Shown here piece by piece: positions 1-8,226 of a DNA stretch of 64,000 bases. The stretch spans positions 1-64,000 of the forward strand of contig NZ_JACPYU010000022.1 of NCBI RefSeq assembly GCF_016195855.1, written 5' to 3'. This stretch comes from Aquabacterium sp. GTDB taxonomy: Bacteria > Pseudomonadota > Gammaproteobacteria > Burkholderiales > Burkholderiaceae_C. Numbering within the stretch: position 1 is the stretch's first letter; every line of letters begins with the position of its first letter. The position numbers were made by a program, and so were the translations under genes. The notes under the pieces were generated by a model. The model saw only the letters and a list, made by a program, of their open reading frames with translations. It had not been told where the DNA came from and made no database searches.

Positions 1-244
1 GGCGCATGCGCCAGCGGCCGCCACTCAGTTCCTTATCGACGCTCAAGGTGGGGTGGGAGAGTTCTCACTGCGTCAGTCCGTTCGTGCGGCTGATAGTTAG
101 AAGGTGTCTCTCCACCCCAGCACCCGAAACATACAAGTTAGGGGTGTCGCACAGGAAACCCTGCTGTCACCCCTCATCCTGTTGCCAGCCATAAGCAATT
201 TGTACAGTTGCTCTATCCCGGAGACACGAGGAGAGAGTGACAAC
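1..244. other. left-edge non-coding stretch upstream of the hydrolase gene
   Basis: No convincing gene is visible. A 12-base palindrome (GGCGCATGCGCC) sits at the very edge. The stretch holds the ribosome binding site of the next gene (AGGAGAG at about 229-235) and presumably its promoter, but I cannot point to convincing -35 and -10 boxes. Confidence 0.5.
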
Positions 245-1129
245 ATGGCAAAACATCCCGAAGCCCTGCATCCCATCATTCCACGCGAAAAGCTGGATTT
301 TGGTTTTGACAAGAACATCCCCAAGTACTGGTTTGGTGGCGACGCCTTCAAGTCCCGCTTCTTCGACGCGCTGTCGGTGATCTTCCCGCCCGGCGAGAAG
401 TTCTTCATGACCTCGGTGCGTGACTTCCGCGACCGCGTCAACGACCCCAAGCTGCTGCAGGACATCAAGGATTTCAACCGCCAGGAAGGTCAGCACACGC
501 TGGTGCACAACCAGTACAACGAGCACCTCAAGGACCAAGGCATTGACGTTGACTACCTGCTCAACTGGCTGAACAAGCTGCTGTTCGACACCTACCGCAG
601 CCGCTACAGCCGCGAATACACCCTGGGCATCACCTCGGCGCTGGAGCACTTCACCGCCTTGGGCGCGCACGCCTTGTTTGACAAACGCGATGTGCTCAAG
701 GAAGCCGACCCCAAGGTGCGCGCCATGTACGCCTGGCACGCCATCGAGGAAGTCGAGCACAAGGGCGTTGCCTATGACGTGATGGTCGATTACGCCAAGG
801 TGGGCTACGCCCTGCGCATCTGGACGCTGCTGCACACCACCCTGATCTTCCCCCTGGTGATCTTCAAGTTCCTGAACTTCATGCTCAAGCAGGACGGTTT
901 CAGCTGGTGGCAACGCGTGAAGCTCAACGCAGGCGGCATCTGGTGGCTGCTCAAGCCGGGCGGTTTTGTCGGCCCGCTCTACAGCCACTACTTCCTGTAC
1001 TACAAGCCCGGTTACCACCCCTGGGATGAAACCGAGCAACCCGGCTACGAGGAGTGGCTGCAGGCCTTCGATCTGCACCGCGATCCGGTGGAAGCCAGTG
1101 AATTGATGCGAGCTTCCCTGGCTCGGTGA
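245..1129 (+). CDS. putative metal-dependent hydrolase (PF10118-like)
   Basis: This 294-residue protein resembles the predicted metal-dependent hydrolase family PF10118, which has no firmly assigned substrate. It has the family layout: a His/Glu-rich helical core with FNRQEGQHTLVHNQY, a second cluster around ALEHFTALGAH, and HAIEEVEHKGVAYD, whose Glu and His residues probably bind a di-metal site. A hydrophobic stretch (LIFPLVIFKFLNFML) and a Trp/Tyr-rich C-terminus suggest membrane association. I chose the ATG at 245 because AGGAGAG lies about nine bases upstream; the longer reading from 104 has no comparable site. A hairpin terminator follows directly. Two AraC-type regulators lie downstream in the same direction, so one of them may control it, which is inference. 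The family assignment is from memory of the motifs. Confidence 0.8.
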   Translation: MAKHPEALHPIIPREKLDFGFDKNIPKYWFGGDAFKSRFFDALSVIFPPGEKFFMTSVRDFRDRVNDPKLLQDIKDFNRQEGQHTLVHNQYNEHLKDQGIDVDYLLNWLNKLLFDTYRSRYSREYTLGITSALEHFTALGAHALFDKRDVLKEADPKVRAMYAWHAIEEVEHKGVAYDVMVDYAKVGYALRIWTLLHTTLIFPLVIFKFLNFMLKQDGFSWWQRVKLNAGGIWWLLKPGGFVGPLYSHYFLYYKPGYHPWDETEQPGYEEWLQAFDLHRDPVEASELMRASLAR

Positions 1130-1167
1130 TATTTATTGAATTGACTGCCCAGTAGTTGGTTAGACTT

Positions 1168-1201
1168 CGGCACACTCCATGGGGGTGTGCCGATTTCGTT
1201 T
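1168..1201 (+). terminator. intrinsic terminator after the hydrolase gene
   Basis: The eight-base arms CGGCACAC (1168-1175) and GTGTGCCG (1185-1192) pair perfectly around a nine-base loop and are followed by the T-rich tail ATTTCGTTT. It separates the hydrolase from the AraC-type gene and makes the GTG at 1187, inside the right arm, an unlikely start. Confidence 0.65.
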
Positions 1202-2269
1202 ATGCGTATTCCACTGCCACCACAAGCCGTCCTAGAGGCGATGGGCATCAAGCCCATTCCCTTGTTCATGTTGTCCGCCTGGATCAAGGCGGCCGCCAAA
1301 TGCGGTTTCAATGTTCAGCCCCTGTTCAAGGAAGCTGGCATCAAGATCGACCTGATCCGCCTGGAAGACGCCCGCGTCTCGCCCCTGCAGCTGATTTCCC
1401 TGCTGGAGCAGTGCGTGGCCATGTCGCCGCCGGACAAGCACTTTCCGCTGGTGCTGGGCGACACCTTCGCCTTCGAGTCCCTGCCCGAGTTCGAAACCCT
1501 GCTGACCACCAGCCCGACCCTGCGTGAAGCCTTGCGCGTGGCCGACCTGGCCCGGCGCATGGTCTTGCCCTGGCTGACGCTGGAGGTCAAGGAGGAGGGG
1601 GACCTGGCCAAGGTCATCGTCGGTTTCGATGTGCCCATCCCCAATCTGGTCGGCTATGGGCTGCCTTTGAGCCTGGTGTCGCAAGCCATCCTGGCGTGCA
1701 TCCGCAAGTTCGGCCGCACGCTACAGGGCTCGGAGCAGGGCTTTGTGGGCGTGACCATGCAAGGCCCGCCGCCGCCCAATGCGGCGCAGTTCGCGCCTTT
1801 CTTTGGCGTGCCGGTCACCTTCAATGCCACGCAGGACGCCCTGGTGTTCGAGCGCCGCATCCTGGATCAGCCACTGGAAGGCGCTTTCCCGGCCTTGCAC
1901 GAGCAGGCGCACTTCCTGGCCGAGCAACGCCTGGGCAAGGAGGCGCGTCGCCAGGGCGTGGCGGCCGAGATCGAAGAGTTCATCACCCGCGACCCAAGCC
2001 TGCTCGCGCTGGGGGTGGAGGACATGGCCGACCGGCTCAACCTGCACCCACGTACCTTGCAACGCCGCCTGAAGGACGAGGGGGACAGCTACCTGCATGT
2101 GCAGGCGCGCATGCGCCACCGCCTGGCCTGCCAGTGGCTGCGTCAAGGCGATGTGTCCATCGACGACATCAGCGCCCGCCTGGGCTTTTCGGATCGCCGC
2201 GCGTTCACCGCGGCCTTCAAGCGCTGGGAAGGCGCCACGCCCAGCGCCTGGCGCGAACAGCAAGTCTGA
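1202..2269 (+). CDS. AraC-type transcriptional regulator with N-terminal ligand-binding domain
   Basis: A 355-residue regulator. Residues about 20-200 match the arabinose-operon-regulator-like ligand-binding domain (PF12625; the OruR group), recognisable from the WIKAAAKCGFNVQPLFKEAG opening and the HFPLVLGDTF segment. The last 100 residues are an AraC/XylS double helix-turn-helix (HPRTLQRRLKDEG; LGFSDRRAFTAAFKRW). It binds DNA in the cytoplasm. The start is uncertain: GTG 1187 lies in a terminator arm, ATG 1202 has no clear ribosome binding site and ATG 1241 has only a too-close AGAGG. It is a paralogue of the next gene. Its target may be the upstream hydrolase gene or its own operon, which is inference. 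Confidence 0.85.
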   Translation: MRIPLPPQAVLEAMGIKPIPLFMLSAWIKAAAKCGFNVQPLFKEAGIKIDLIRLEDARVSPLQLISLLEQCVAMSPPDKHFPLVLGDTFAFESLPEFETLLTTSPTLREALRVADLARRMVLPWLTLEVKEEGDLAKVIVGFDVPIPNLVGYGLPLSLVSQAILACIRKFGRTLQGSEQGFVGVTMQGPPPPNAAQFAPFFGVPVTFNATQDALVFERRILDQPLEGAFPALHEQAHFLAEQRLGKEARRQGVAAEIEEFITRDPSLLALGVEDMADRLNLHPRTLQRRLKDEGDSYLHVQARMRHRLACQWLRQGDVSIDDISARLGFSDRRAFTAAFKRWEGATPSAWREQQV

Positions 2270-2588
2270 GTACTGTCAGATGTTCTGTTTGACTTTCTAG
2301 AAAGTCAAATGGATGAGTCGGCTGACAAGAGGGGCCAAGTATTGACCCCTTTATCCTGCCATTTGCGGGTAAATGCTTGCCACAAAGGGGTTATGCCCTG
2401 CATTTTGATCAAGAAAATGTCGTCATTTCGTCCTCCCGGATGACGTGCAATATTGCCTATCCAGACCTCAACACCTAGTCTGAACTGACTCGGATGCATC
2501 TCCGAGTTACTGCAACAATCAGGTTCATTTTTTGATCCTGATTGTTGTCAGATATGTTGATGGTGCTGGAAAACAGGCTTGCTTCACT
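2270..2588. other. 319-base spacer between the two AraC-type genes
   Basis: No gene is supported. The stretch is clearly less GC-rich than its surroundings and carries a perfect 22-base palindrome 18 bases after the first regulator's stop codon. The promoter of the second regulator is presumably here, but I see no strong consensus boxes. Confidence 0.5.
2288..2309. promoter_or_regulatory. perfect 22-base palindrome, operator or weak terminator
   Basis: The sequence TTTGACTTTCT is followed immediately by its exact reverse complement AGAAAGTCAAA, with no spacer. There is no T-tract after it and the arms are AT-rich, so an operator seems more likely than an intrinsic terminator. It lies between two AraC-type regulators, either of which could bind it. 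Confidence 0.45.
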
Positions 2589-3623
2589 ATGCTTCAATCG
2601 CTGACCACCTCATCTGTCCCGCTGCCTGCGTTTGGCAGCTGGCGTCAGGCCGCCACCGTGTGCGGCTTCACCATTGAGCCGGTGTTTCGCGACGCCGGGA
2701 TCATGACGAGTGAGTCCACGGCGCCCATGAAGGTGCCGCCCTTGAACCTGTTCAAGGCCTTTTCCATGTGCGTGGAGCGCGCCAAGGGCCACCACTTCCC
2801 GTTTGCCCTGGGCGATTCCTTCGTGTTCGAGCACTTCGCCGAATTCGATGCCTTCATCGCTTCTTGCTCCACCTTGCGCGAGATGCTGGAGCTGGCGAAC
2901 TGGGCGCGTGAATTGCTGGCGCCCTGGATGATCGTCCACCTGGATGAGTTCGGTTCGGAGGCGCACCTGCGTGTCGAGATGGCTGTGCCAGACCCCGACC
3001 CGCGCGCCTTGTGCCATGTGCGTGAGGTGGCCTTGTCGGCCATCAACCAGCTGATCCGCCGAGCGACCAAGGGGTCGCGCTGGCTCCTGTCGGTGCGTGT
3101 GGCCAGCACCGCCCCCAGCCACCAGCAGCAGTTCTCCCAGCACTTCGGCGTGCCAGTGTTTTTCGGTGAGACTGCCGACGCGCTGGTCATGGACCGTCGC
3201 TGGCTGGACATGCCGCTCAATGCCTTCGTGCCCGAGGTGCACTCCCAGGCGCGCATGATGATCGAGCGCCGCATGACCCGGGAGGTCGGGGAGCGCCGCC
3301 TGGTCGAGGAGGTGCGCTGGGCACTGGAGCGTCGCCCCGAATTGCTGCGCGACGGGCTGGAGGCCACCGCGGCTGCGCTGGCGCTGCACCCGCGCACCTT
3401 GCAACGTCGCCTGCAGGCCGAAGGCATCAAGTACGTGGACATCCAGTCCCAGGCCAAATGCCAGCGCGCGCAGACCATGCTCAAGCGCCGCGCCATCAGC
3501 ATGGAGTCCATCAGCATGGAGCTGGGGTTCTCGGATCGGCGCGCCTTCACCTTCGCTTTCAAGCGTTGGACGGGCCTGTCTCCCAGCGCCTACCGCGACC
3601 AACTGGGGCAGATCGGCCGCTGA
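2589..3623 (+). CDS. AraC-type transcriptional regulator, paralogue of the preceding gene
   Basis: A 344-residue regulator with the same layout as its neighbour: a PF12625-like sensor domain (SWRQAATVCGFTIEPVFRDAG, then HHFPFALGDSFVFEHFAEFD) and a C-terminal AraC helix-turn-helix pair (HPRTLQRRLQAEG; LGFSDRRAFTFAFKRW). The two proteins share the HTH region almost motif for motif, while the sensor domains have diverged, as expected for an old tandem duplication with a changed ligand. ATG 2589 is the only in-frame ATG near the domain start; the TTG at 2532 would add 19 residues of no family character. No clear ribosome binding site is visible. Confidence 0.85.
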   Translation: MLQSLTTSSVPLPAFGSWRQAATVCGFTIEPVFRDAGIMTSESTAPMKVPPLNLFKAFSMCVERAKGHHFPFALGDSFVFEHFAEFDAFIASCSTLREMLELANWARELLAPWMIVHLDEFGSEAHLRVEMAVPDPDPRALCHVREVALSAINQLIRRATKGSRWLLSVRVASTAPSHQQQFSQHFGVPVFFGETADALVMDRRWLDMPLNAFVPEVHSQARMMIERRMTREVGERRLVEEVRWALERRPELLRDGLEATAAALALHPRTLQRRLQAEGIKYVDIQSQAKCQRAQTMLKRRAISMESISMELGFSDRRAFTFAFKRWTGLSPSAYRDQLGQIGR

Positions 3624-3662
3624 GCCCGTGCATCATGGGCGGAGCCTGATAGAGTCCGGCCC

Positions 3663-4895
3663 ATGTCAGAACGTTCAGATCTTCAAGGCCGGCACATCGT
3701 GCTGGGCCTGACGGGCGGGATCGCCTGCTACAAATCGGCCGAACTGGTGCGCCTGCTGACCAAGGCGGGCGCCACCGTGCAGGTGATCATGACCGAGGCG
3801 GCCGAGGCCTTCATCACGCCGGTGACCATGCAGGCCTTGTCCGGCCGCGTGGTGGTGACCAGCCAGTGGGATGCCCGCGAACCCAACAACATGGCGCACA
3901 TCAACCTGGGCCGCGAAGCGGATGCCGTGATGGTGGCGCCCGCCAGCGCCGATTTCATGGCCAAGCTGGCGCAGGGCCGCGCCGACGAGTTGCTCAGCCT
4001 GCTGTGCCTGGCGCGCCCCCGCGAGCGCTGCCCCTTGCTGGTGGCGCCGGCCATGAACCGCGAGATGTGGTCGCACCCGGCCACGCAGCGCAATGTGGCC
4101 ACGCTGGCGCAAGATGGCACGCTGATCCTCGGCCCCGGCTGTGGTGACCAGGCCTGCGGCGAAGTGGGCGACGGCCGCATGCTGGAGCCCACCGAGCTGC
4201 TCGACGAGCTGATCGCCTTCTTCCAGCCCAAGCTGCTGGCCGGGCGCCGCCTGCTGATCACGGCCGGGCCCACCTTCGAGCCGATCGACCCGGTGCGGGG
4301 CATCACCAACCATTCCAGTGGCAAGATGGGCTTTGCCCTGGCGCGTGCCGCAGCCGAAGCCGGCGCGGAAGTCACCCTGGTGGCCGGCCCGGTGCACCTG
4401 CCCACGCCGCGCGGTGTCAAGCGCCAGAATGTGATGACGGCCATCCAGATGTACGACGCCGTGGTGCCGCATGCGGCCGATCACGACGTGTTCATCGCCA
4501 CGGCGGCCGTGGCCGACTGGCGGCCCGCCAACCTGAGCGAGCACAAGATCAAGAAGGAAGGCAAGAAGGTCGCCCCGACCTTCGAGCTGACCGAGAACCC
4601 CGACATCCTGGCTGCGGTGGCCGCCTTGCCCACACCACCTTATTGCGTGGGCTTTGCGGCAGAGAGCGAGAACCTGCTGGCGCATGCCCGCGCCAAGCTG
4701 CTGCGCAAGCGCATCCCGCTGATCATCGGCAACCTCGGGCCGGCAACCTTCGGCCGCGATGACAATGCCCTGCTGGTCGTGGATGCCCACTCCGACCACG
4801 CCTTGCCGGCCGATGGCCGCCCCACTGACAAACTCACCCTGGCCCGCGCCCTGATACAGGAGCTGGCCAACCGTCTTCAAGCCGTTCAAGCATGA
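3663..4895 (+). CDS. coaBC: bifunctional phosphopantothenoylcysteine decarboxylase/phosphopantothenate-cysteine ligase
   Basis: CoaBC performs two steps of coenzyme A synthesis: it joins cysteine to 4'-phosphopantothenate using CTP and then decarboxylates the product. The N-terminal flavoprotein half (CoaC) shows [18 protein letters not shown], the PxMNxxMW signature as APAMNREMW and the substrate-clamp loop with [14 protein letters not shown]. The C-terminal half (CoaB) shows [20 protein letters not shown] followed by SSGKMG, and the AVADWRP segment. At 410 residues it is full length. The stop overlaps the dut start by four bases (ATGA), the widespread coaBC-dut coupling. Confidence 0.97.
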   Translation: MSERSDLQGRHIVLGLTGGIACYKSAELVRLLTKAGATVQVIMTEAAEAFITPVTMQALSGRVVVTSQWDAREPNNMAHINLGREADAVMVAPASADFMAKLAQGRADELLSLLCLARPRERCPLLVAPAMNREMWSHPATQRNVATLAQDGTLILGPGCGDQACGEVGDGRMLEPTELLDELIAFFQPKLLAGRRLLITAGPTFEPIDPVRGITNHSSGKMGFALARAAAEAGAEVTLVAGPVHLPTPRGVKRQNVMTAIQMYDAVVPHAADHDVFIATAAVADWRPANLSEHKIKKEGKKVAPTFELTENPDILAAVAALPTPPYCVGFAAESENLLAHARAKLLRKRIPLIIGNLGPATFGRDDNALLVVDAHSDHALPADGRPTDKLTLARALIQELANRLQAVQA

Positions 4896-5341
4896 CCACC
4901 GTTGATATCCGCGTTCTCGACCCCCGTGTGTCCGACAGCCTGCCCGCGTATGCCACGCCGGGCAGCGCCGGGCTGGACCTGCGTGCCTGCCTGGATGAGC
5001 CTCTGGTGCTGGAGCCCGGACAGGCTCAGTTGATCCCCACGGGGCTGTCCATGCACCTGGGTGACCCAGGGCTGGCCGCCATGATCCTGCCGCGCTCGGG
5101 CCTGGGCCACAAGCACGGCATCGTGCTGGGCAACCTGGTCGGCCTGATCGATTCGGACTACCAGGGGCCCCTGATGGTCAGCTGCTGGAACCGCGGCAAC
5201 ACGGCGTTCACGGTGCAACCCATGGAGCGCATCGCGCAACTGGTGATCGTGCCCGTGGTGCAGGCCAAGTTCCGCCAGGTCGAGAGCTTTGAAGCATCGC
5301 ACCGGGGCGAGGGCGGTTTCGGGTCGACTGGCCGCGGCTGA
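4892..5341 (+). CDS. dut: deoxyuridine 5'-triphosphate nucleotidohydrolase (dUTPase)
   Basis: The 149-residue trimeric dUTPase hydrolyses dUTP to dUMP and pyrophosphate, keeping uracil out of DNA and supplying dUMP for thymidylate synthesis. The five conserved motifs are present in order, including [35 protein letters not shown] and the C-terminal Gly-rich arm [10 protein letters not shown] that closes over the active site. It is translationally coupled to coaBC through a four-base overlap, so the two are one transcription unit. It faces the convergent isomerase gene. Confidence 0.97.
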   Translation: MTTVDIRVLDPRVSDSLPAYATPGSAGLDLRACLDEPLVLEPGQAQLIPTGLSMHLGDPGLAAMILPRSGLGHKHGIVLGNLVGLIDSDYQGPLMVSCWNRGNTAFTVQPMERIAQLVIVPVVQAKFRQVESFEASHRGEGGFGSTGRG

Positions 5342-5377
5342 ACGGGCGTTCACCGAGCCAGTGCCCGCTTCACCGGC

Positions 5378-5899
5378 TCAGTGCAGCGTCTCGTCCGGTG
5401 GCGCAGCCTGCATCAGGCTGAACGGCGAATCCGAGACCGAGCCTTGCTCGACTTCTTCCTCGGTGGCCGGGCGCACGTCGCACACCTTCAAGGCCAGGCG
5501 CAGTGCCAGGCCGGCCAGCGGGTGGTTGCCATCCAGCACCACGTGGGTCTCGTACACCTCGGTGACCGTGTAGATCGCGTCCTGGGGCAGATCGGGCGTG
5601 GTCGAGCCTTCGGGCGGGCCTTCGAACTGCATGCCCTCCGACACTTCGGCGGGGAAGATGTCGCGGGTCTCGAAAAACACCAGTTCGGCGTCGTAGTCGC
5701 CAAAGGCTTGCTCGGGCTCCAGGTAGAGATTGGCTTCAAAGCCTTCGGACTGGCCCAGCAGCGTCTCTTCCACTTTGGGCAAGAGGTCTTCACCGCCCAG
5801 CAGGAACTCCATCGGGTCGGTCAGTTCGTCTATCAATTGGCCCTGGGCGTCTTCCAGACGCCACACCAGGCTCACGACGCAAGGTGAGGAAATGATCAT
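5378..5899 (-). CDS. FKBP-type peptidyl-prolyl cis-trans isomerase, SlyD-like
   Basis: A 173-residue protein of the SlyD/FkpB branch of FKBP isomerases. It has the short strand-rich N-terminus (VVSLVWRLEDAQGQLIDEL), the LGGEDLLPKVEETLLGQSEG loop and the inserted flap domain that ends at HVVLDGNHPLAGLALRL, a hallmark of SlyD-like proteins. It lacks the His/Cys-rich metal-binding tail of Escherichia coli SlyD; the C-terminus is acidic instead. It is probably a cytoplasmic folding helper with chaperone activity. It is convergent with dut and divergent from the RoxA-like gene, so it is likely monocistronic. Confidence 0.9.
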   Translation of the reverse strand: MIISSPCVVSLVWRLEDAQGQLIDELTDPMEFLLGGEDLLPKVEETLLGQSEGFEANLYLEPEQAFGDYDAELVFFETRDIFPAEVSEGMQFEGPPEGSTTPDLPQDAIYTVTEVYETHVVLDGNHPLAGLALRLALKVCDVRPATEEEVEQGSVSDSPFSLMQAAPPDETLH

Positions 5900-5976
5900 G
5901 CCGAGATCATCTCATGCCCGCGCCTCGTTGAGCCTGATCAGGGGCAGCCAGCCGGTGTTGGTCGCACAATGGCGGC

Positions 5977-7173
5977 ATGAAAGCCTCCAAGACCTCCGCA
6001 CCCTCCTTGCCGCTGGACATCGACCAGATCACCCCTTTGCTCGGGGGCATCTCGCCAGCGACCTTCATGCGCAAGTACTGGCAGAAAAAGCCGCTGCTGA
6101 TCCGCCAGGCCATGCCCGGCGTCAAGCCACCCATCGAGCGCAGCAAGTTGTTTGCACTGGCCGAGAGCGACGAGGTGGAGTCCCGCCTGATCGTGCAGAC
6201 CGCGATCGAGGGCGCCAAGGCGAAGAAGTCCAAGAAGGCGGATGCCGGCTGGCGCCTGTCGCATGGGCCCTTGAGCCGGCGCAGCCTGCCCCCCATGACC
6301 CAGGCAGGCTGGACCTTGCTGGTGCAGGGGCTGGATCTGCATGTGCCGGCCGCCTACGACATGCTGCAGCAGTTCCGTTTTGTGCCGGACGCGCGCCTGG
6401 ATGACCTGATGATCTCCTACGCGACGGATGGGGGTGGGGTGGGCCCGCATTTCGACTCGTATGACGTCTTCCTGCTGCAGGTGCATGGTCAGCGCCGCTG
6501 GCGCATCGGGCAGTTGAGCGACCCCACCTTGCAGGCTGATGTGCCCTTGAAGATCCTCACCAACTTTGTGCCCGAGCACGAGTGGGTGCTGGAGCCCGGC
6601 GACATGCTCTACCTGCCGCCAAAGTGGGCGCACGACGGCATCGCGCAAGGCGAGTGCATGACCTGCTCCATTGGCTTTCGCGTGCCGGAAGAGATGGAGC
6701 TGGCCCGCGAGGTGCTGGTGCGCCTTGTGGAGGCGCTGGAGTGCCCAGAGCAGCCCAAGCTGTACAAGGACCCCAAACAGCCTGCGACGGCCACGCCTGG
6801 CCTGATCCCTGAGGCTTTGCACGCCTTCGCTGCCGACGCCATTGCCCAGGCCCTGAAAGACCCTGAAGCCCTGCGCTCGGCCCTGGGCGAGGTGTTGACC
6901 GAGCCCAAGCCCCGCGTGTGGTTCCACGCCGGCGAGCCTTTGCCGCAAGGTGTGGGGGTTCGACTCGATCCGCGCACGCGCATGGTTTACGATGAAAAGC
7001 GGGTGTTCGCCAATGGCGAGTCCTGGGTGGCAGCAGGCAAGGACGCGCGCCATCTGCGGCAGTTGGCCGACCGTCGTCAGTTGTCTGCGGCAGACGTGGC
7101 CAAAGCCAGCCCCGCCTTGCGCGAGTTGCTGGACCAGTGGGCGGAGGACGGCTGGCTGCACCCGTTGTGCTGA
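5977..7173 (+). CDS. roxA: ribosomal protein L16 arginine hydroxylase, RoxA/YcfD-like cupin oxygenase
   Basis: A 398-residue JmjC-type Fe(II)/2-oxoglutarate oxygenase. Family members in Escherichia coli (YcfD) hydroxylate an arginine of ribosomal protein L16. The iron-binding HxD is in GPHFDSYDVFLLQVHG and the third ligand is the His of WAHDGIA, on opposite sides of a double-stranded beta-helix; the N-terminal FMRKYWQKKPLLIRQA is typical of the family. The C-terminal third forms the dimerisation and winged-helix region. A gene of unknown function starts 16 bases downstream and probably shares the transcript. The substrate is inferred from the family. Confidence 0.9.
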   Translation: MKASKTSAPSLPLDIDQITPLLGGISPATFMRKYWQKKPLLIRQAMPGVKPPIERSKLFALAESDEVESRLIVQTAIEGAKAKKSKKADAGWRLSHGPLSRRSLPPMTQAGWTLLVQGLDLHVPAAYDMLQQFRFVPDARLDDLMISYATDGGGVGPHFDSYDVFLLQVHGQRRWRIGQLSDPTLQADVPLKILTNFVPEHEWVLEPGDMLYLPPKWAHDGIAQGECMTCSIGFRVPEEMELAREVLVRLVEALECPEQPKLYKDPKQPATATPGLIPEALHAFAADAIAQALKDPEALRSALGEVLTEPKPRVWFHAGEPLPQGVGVRLDPRTRMVYDEKRVFANGESWVAAGKDARHLRQLADRRQLSAADVAKASPALRELLDQWAEDGWLHPLC

Positions 7174-7189
7174 ATGAAAGGGTTTCGCC

Positions 7190-7705
7190 ATGGATCAGGT
7201 TTCCGTGACACAACAGGACGGAGAGCAGTCCGGTCAGATCAGCAGCTGGCGAGACTTTCAGGACCGGTTCCGCGCGGCGATGGCCATGGCCGCCACCCTC
7301 GCCACCGATCTGACCATGGTGGACATTGACTTTGTTCACTGGCCATTGGGTGAGCGCAGCGTCATGGAGGCGCTGCACCAGTGGACTTTGCTGACCAAAG
7401 GCACGCATTGCCAGCTTTTGGCCGCACATTACGAGGCGTTCCCACGCCAGCATCCACGCTGGGTGGCCTGGCGGGGCACCTGGGCCCACCGGGTCAAATG
7501 CTGGGAAGCACCGGACGAATTGGCTGCCGGGTTGATACCCATGCTCGTCGTGCATGACTGCATTGGGCTGCGCTTGAATGAACCCCTTCACGGCACGGGC
7601 ATCTGGACCCGGGATAAAGGGGTTTTGCGGACGTGGTTGGGTGAGGTTGACGTAAATTTGCAACGCTCACACGAGGCGTTGCCGCCCACGACCCTGGGGC
7701 TATAG
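7190..7705 (+). CDS. protein of unknown function downstream of roxA
   Basis: A 171-residue soluble protein without signal peptide or membrane segment. I do not recognise a named domain with confidence. The sequence is rich in Trp and His, with conserved-looking stretches MVDIDFVHWPLGERSVMEAL and HYEAFPRQHPRWVAWR, the latter suggesting a nucleotide- or phosphate-binding loop only by its basic and aromatic character. It starts 16 bases after roxA, in the same direction, so it is probably co-transcribed and may act with the oxygenase. Coding status is supported by good start spacing and absence of a better frame. Confidence 0.75.
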   Translation: MDQVSVTQQDGEQSGQISSWRDFQDRFRAAMAMAATLATDLTMVDIDFVHWPLGERSVMEALHQWTLLTKGTHCQLLAAHYEAFPRQHPRWVAWRGTWAHRVKCWEAPDELAAGLIPMLVVHDCIGLRLNEPLHGTGIWTRDKGVLRTWLGEVDVNLQRSHEALPPTTLGL

Positions 7706-7714
7706 GGAATAGCC

Positions 7715-7730
7715 TTATACGACGTATAAT
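7715..7730 (+). promoter_or_regulatory. TATAAT box inside a 15-base inverted repeat
   Basis: TTATACG and CGTATAA pair around a single A (7715-7729), and the right arm contains a perfect -10 hexamer TATAAT (7725-7730). The -35 region is poor. It lies about 130 bases upstream of the small lipoprotein gene, so it may be its promoter, with the inverted repeat acting as an operator. Confidence 0.4.
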
Positions 7731-7862
7731 CGCTGGCTGAATGTGGAGCAACGCCAGTTGCGATGCATCCTTTGCCCTTGTCTCGTATTCCTATGGGACT
7801 GTGGGCTCTGCACATAGTTCCAAGACCACGGTTTTATTGACACTCCTTTTGAGGACACAAGC

Positions 7863-8084
7863 ATGAAAAAGTCGCTCCTGCTGGCTTCGCTGATCGCTGC
7901 TATGGCTCTGACCGCTTGCGGCAAAAAAGAAGAAGCTCCTGCTGCTGCTGAAGCCGCTTCCGCTGCTTCCGAAGTCGCATCTGCCGCTTCTGAAGCTGCT
8001 GCTCCCGCTGCTTCGGCCGCTTCTGAAGCCGCTTCGGCTGCTACGGAAGCTGCTTCTGCTGCTGCCAGCGCTGCCTCGAACTAA
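7863..8084 (+). CDS. small Ala-rich lipoprotein with heptad-like AASAASE repeats
   Basis: This 73-residue protein opens with a lipoprotein signal peptide (MKKSLLLASLIAAMALTACG); the lipobox LTAC places the modified Cys at residue 19 or so. The mature part, after GKKEEAP, is nearly only Ala, Ser and Glu in an AASAASE-type repeat, which predicts a single long helix, perhaps an Lpp-like coiled coil or spacer in the periplasm. No catalytic feature exists. A ribosome binding site GAGG lies a few bases upstream and a strong terminator follows, so it is a stand-alone and probably highly expressed gene. The function is unknown. Confidence 0.88.
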   Translation: MKKSLLLASLIAAMALTACGKKEEAPAAAEAASAASEVASAASEAAAPAASAASEAASAATEAASAAASAASN

Positions 8085-8101
8085 TTCCAGTTCGATGGTA
8101 C

Positions 8102-8132
8102 AAAAAGCCGCTCTTCGGAGCGGCTTTTTTTC
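8102..8132 (+). terminator. strong intrinsic terminator of the Ala-rich lipoprotein gene
   Basis: AAAAAGCCGCTC and GAGCGGCTTTTTTT pair around a TTCG tetraloop, followed by T residues. It ends 18 bases after the stop codon. Confidence 0.93.
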
Positions 8133-8175
8133 GTCCGTATTTGGCGCAAATACCTGAGCGTCAAATTGTCCGGGC

Positions 8176-8205
8176 GAAAAAAATCCCGGCCACATGGGCC
8201 GGGAT
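8176..8205 (-). terminator. intrinsic terminator of the dapA-bamC operon
   Basis: Read on the minus strand, ATCCCGGCC (8205-8197) and GGCCGGGAT (8191-8183) pair perfectly around a five-base loop and run into seven T residues. It lies just beyond the bamC stop and ends the leftward operon. Confidence 0.9.
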
Positions 8206-8226
8206 GCTGACGGGCGTAAGGTGCAG

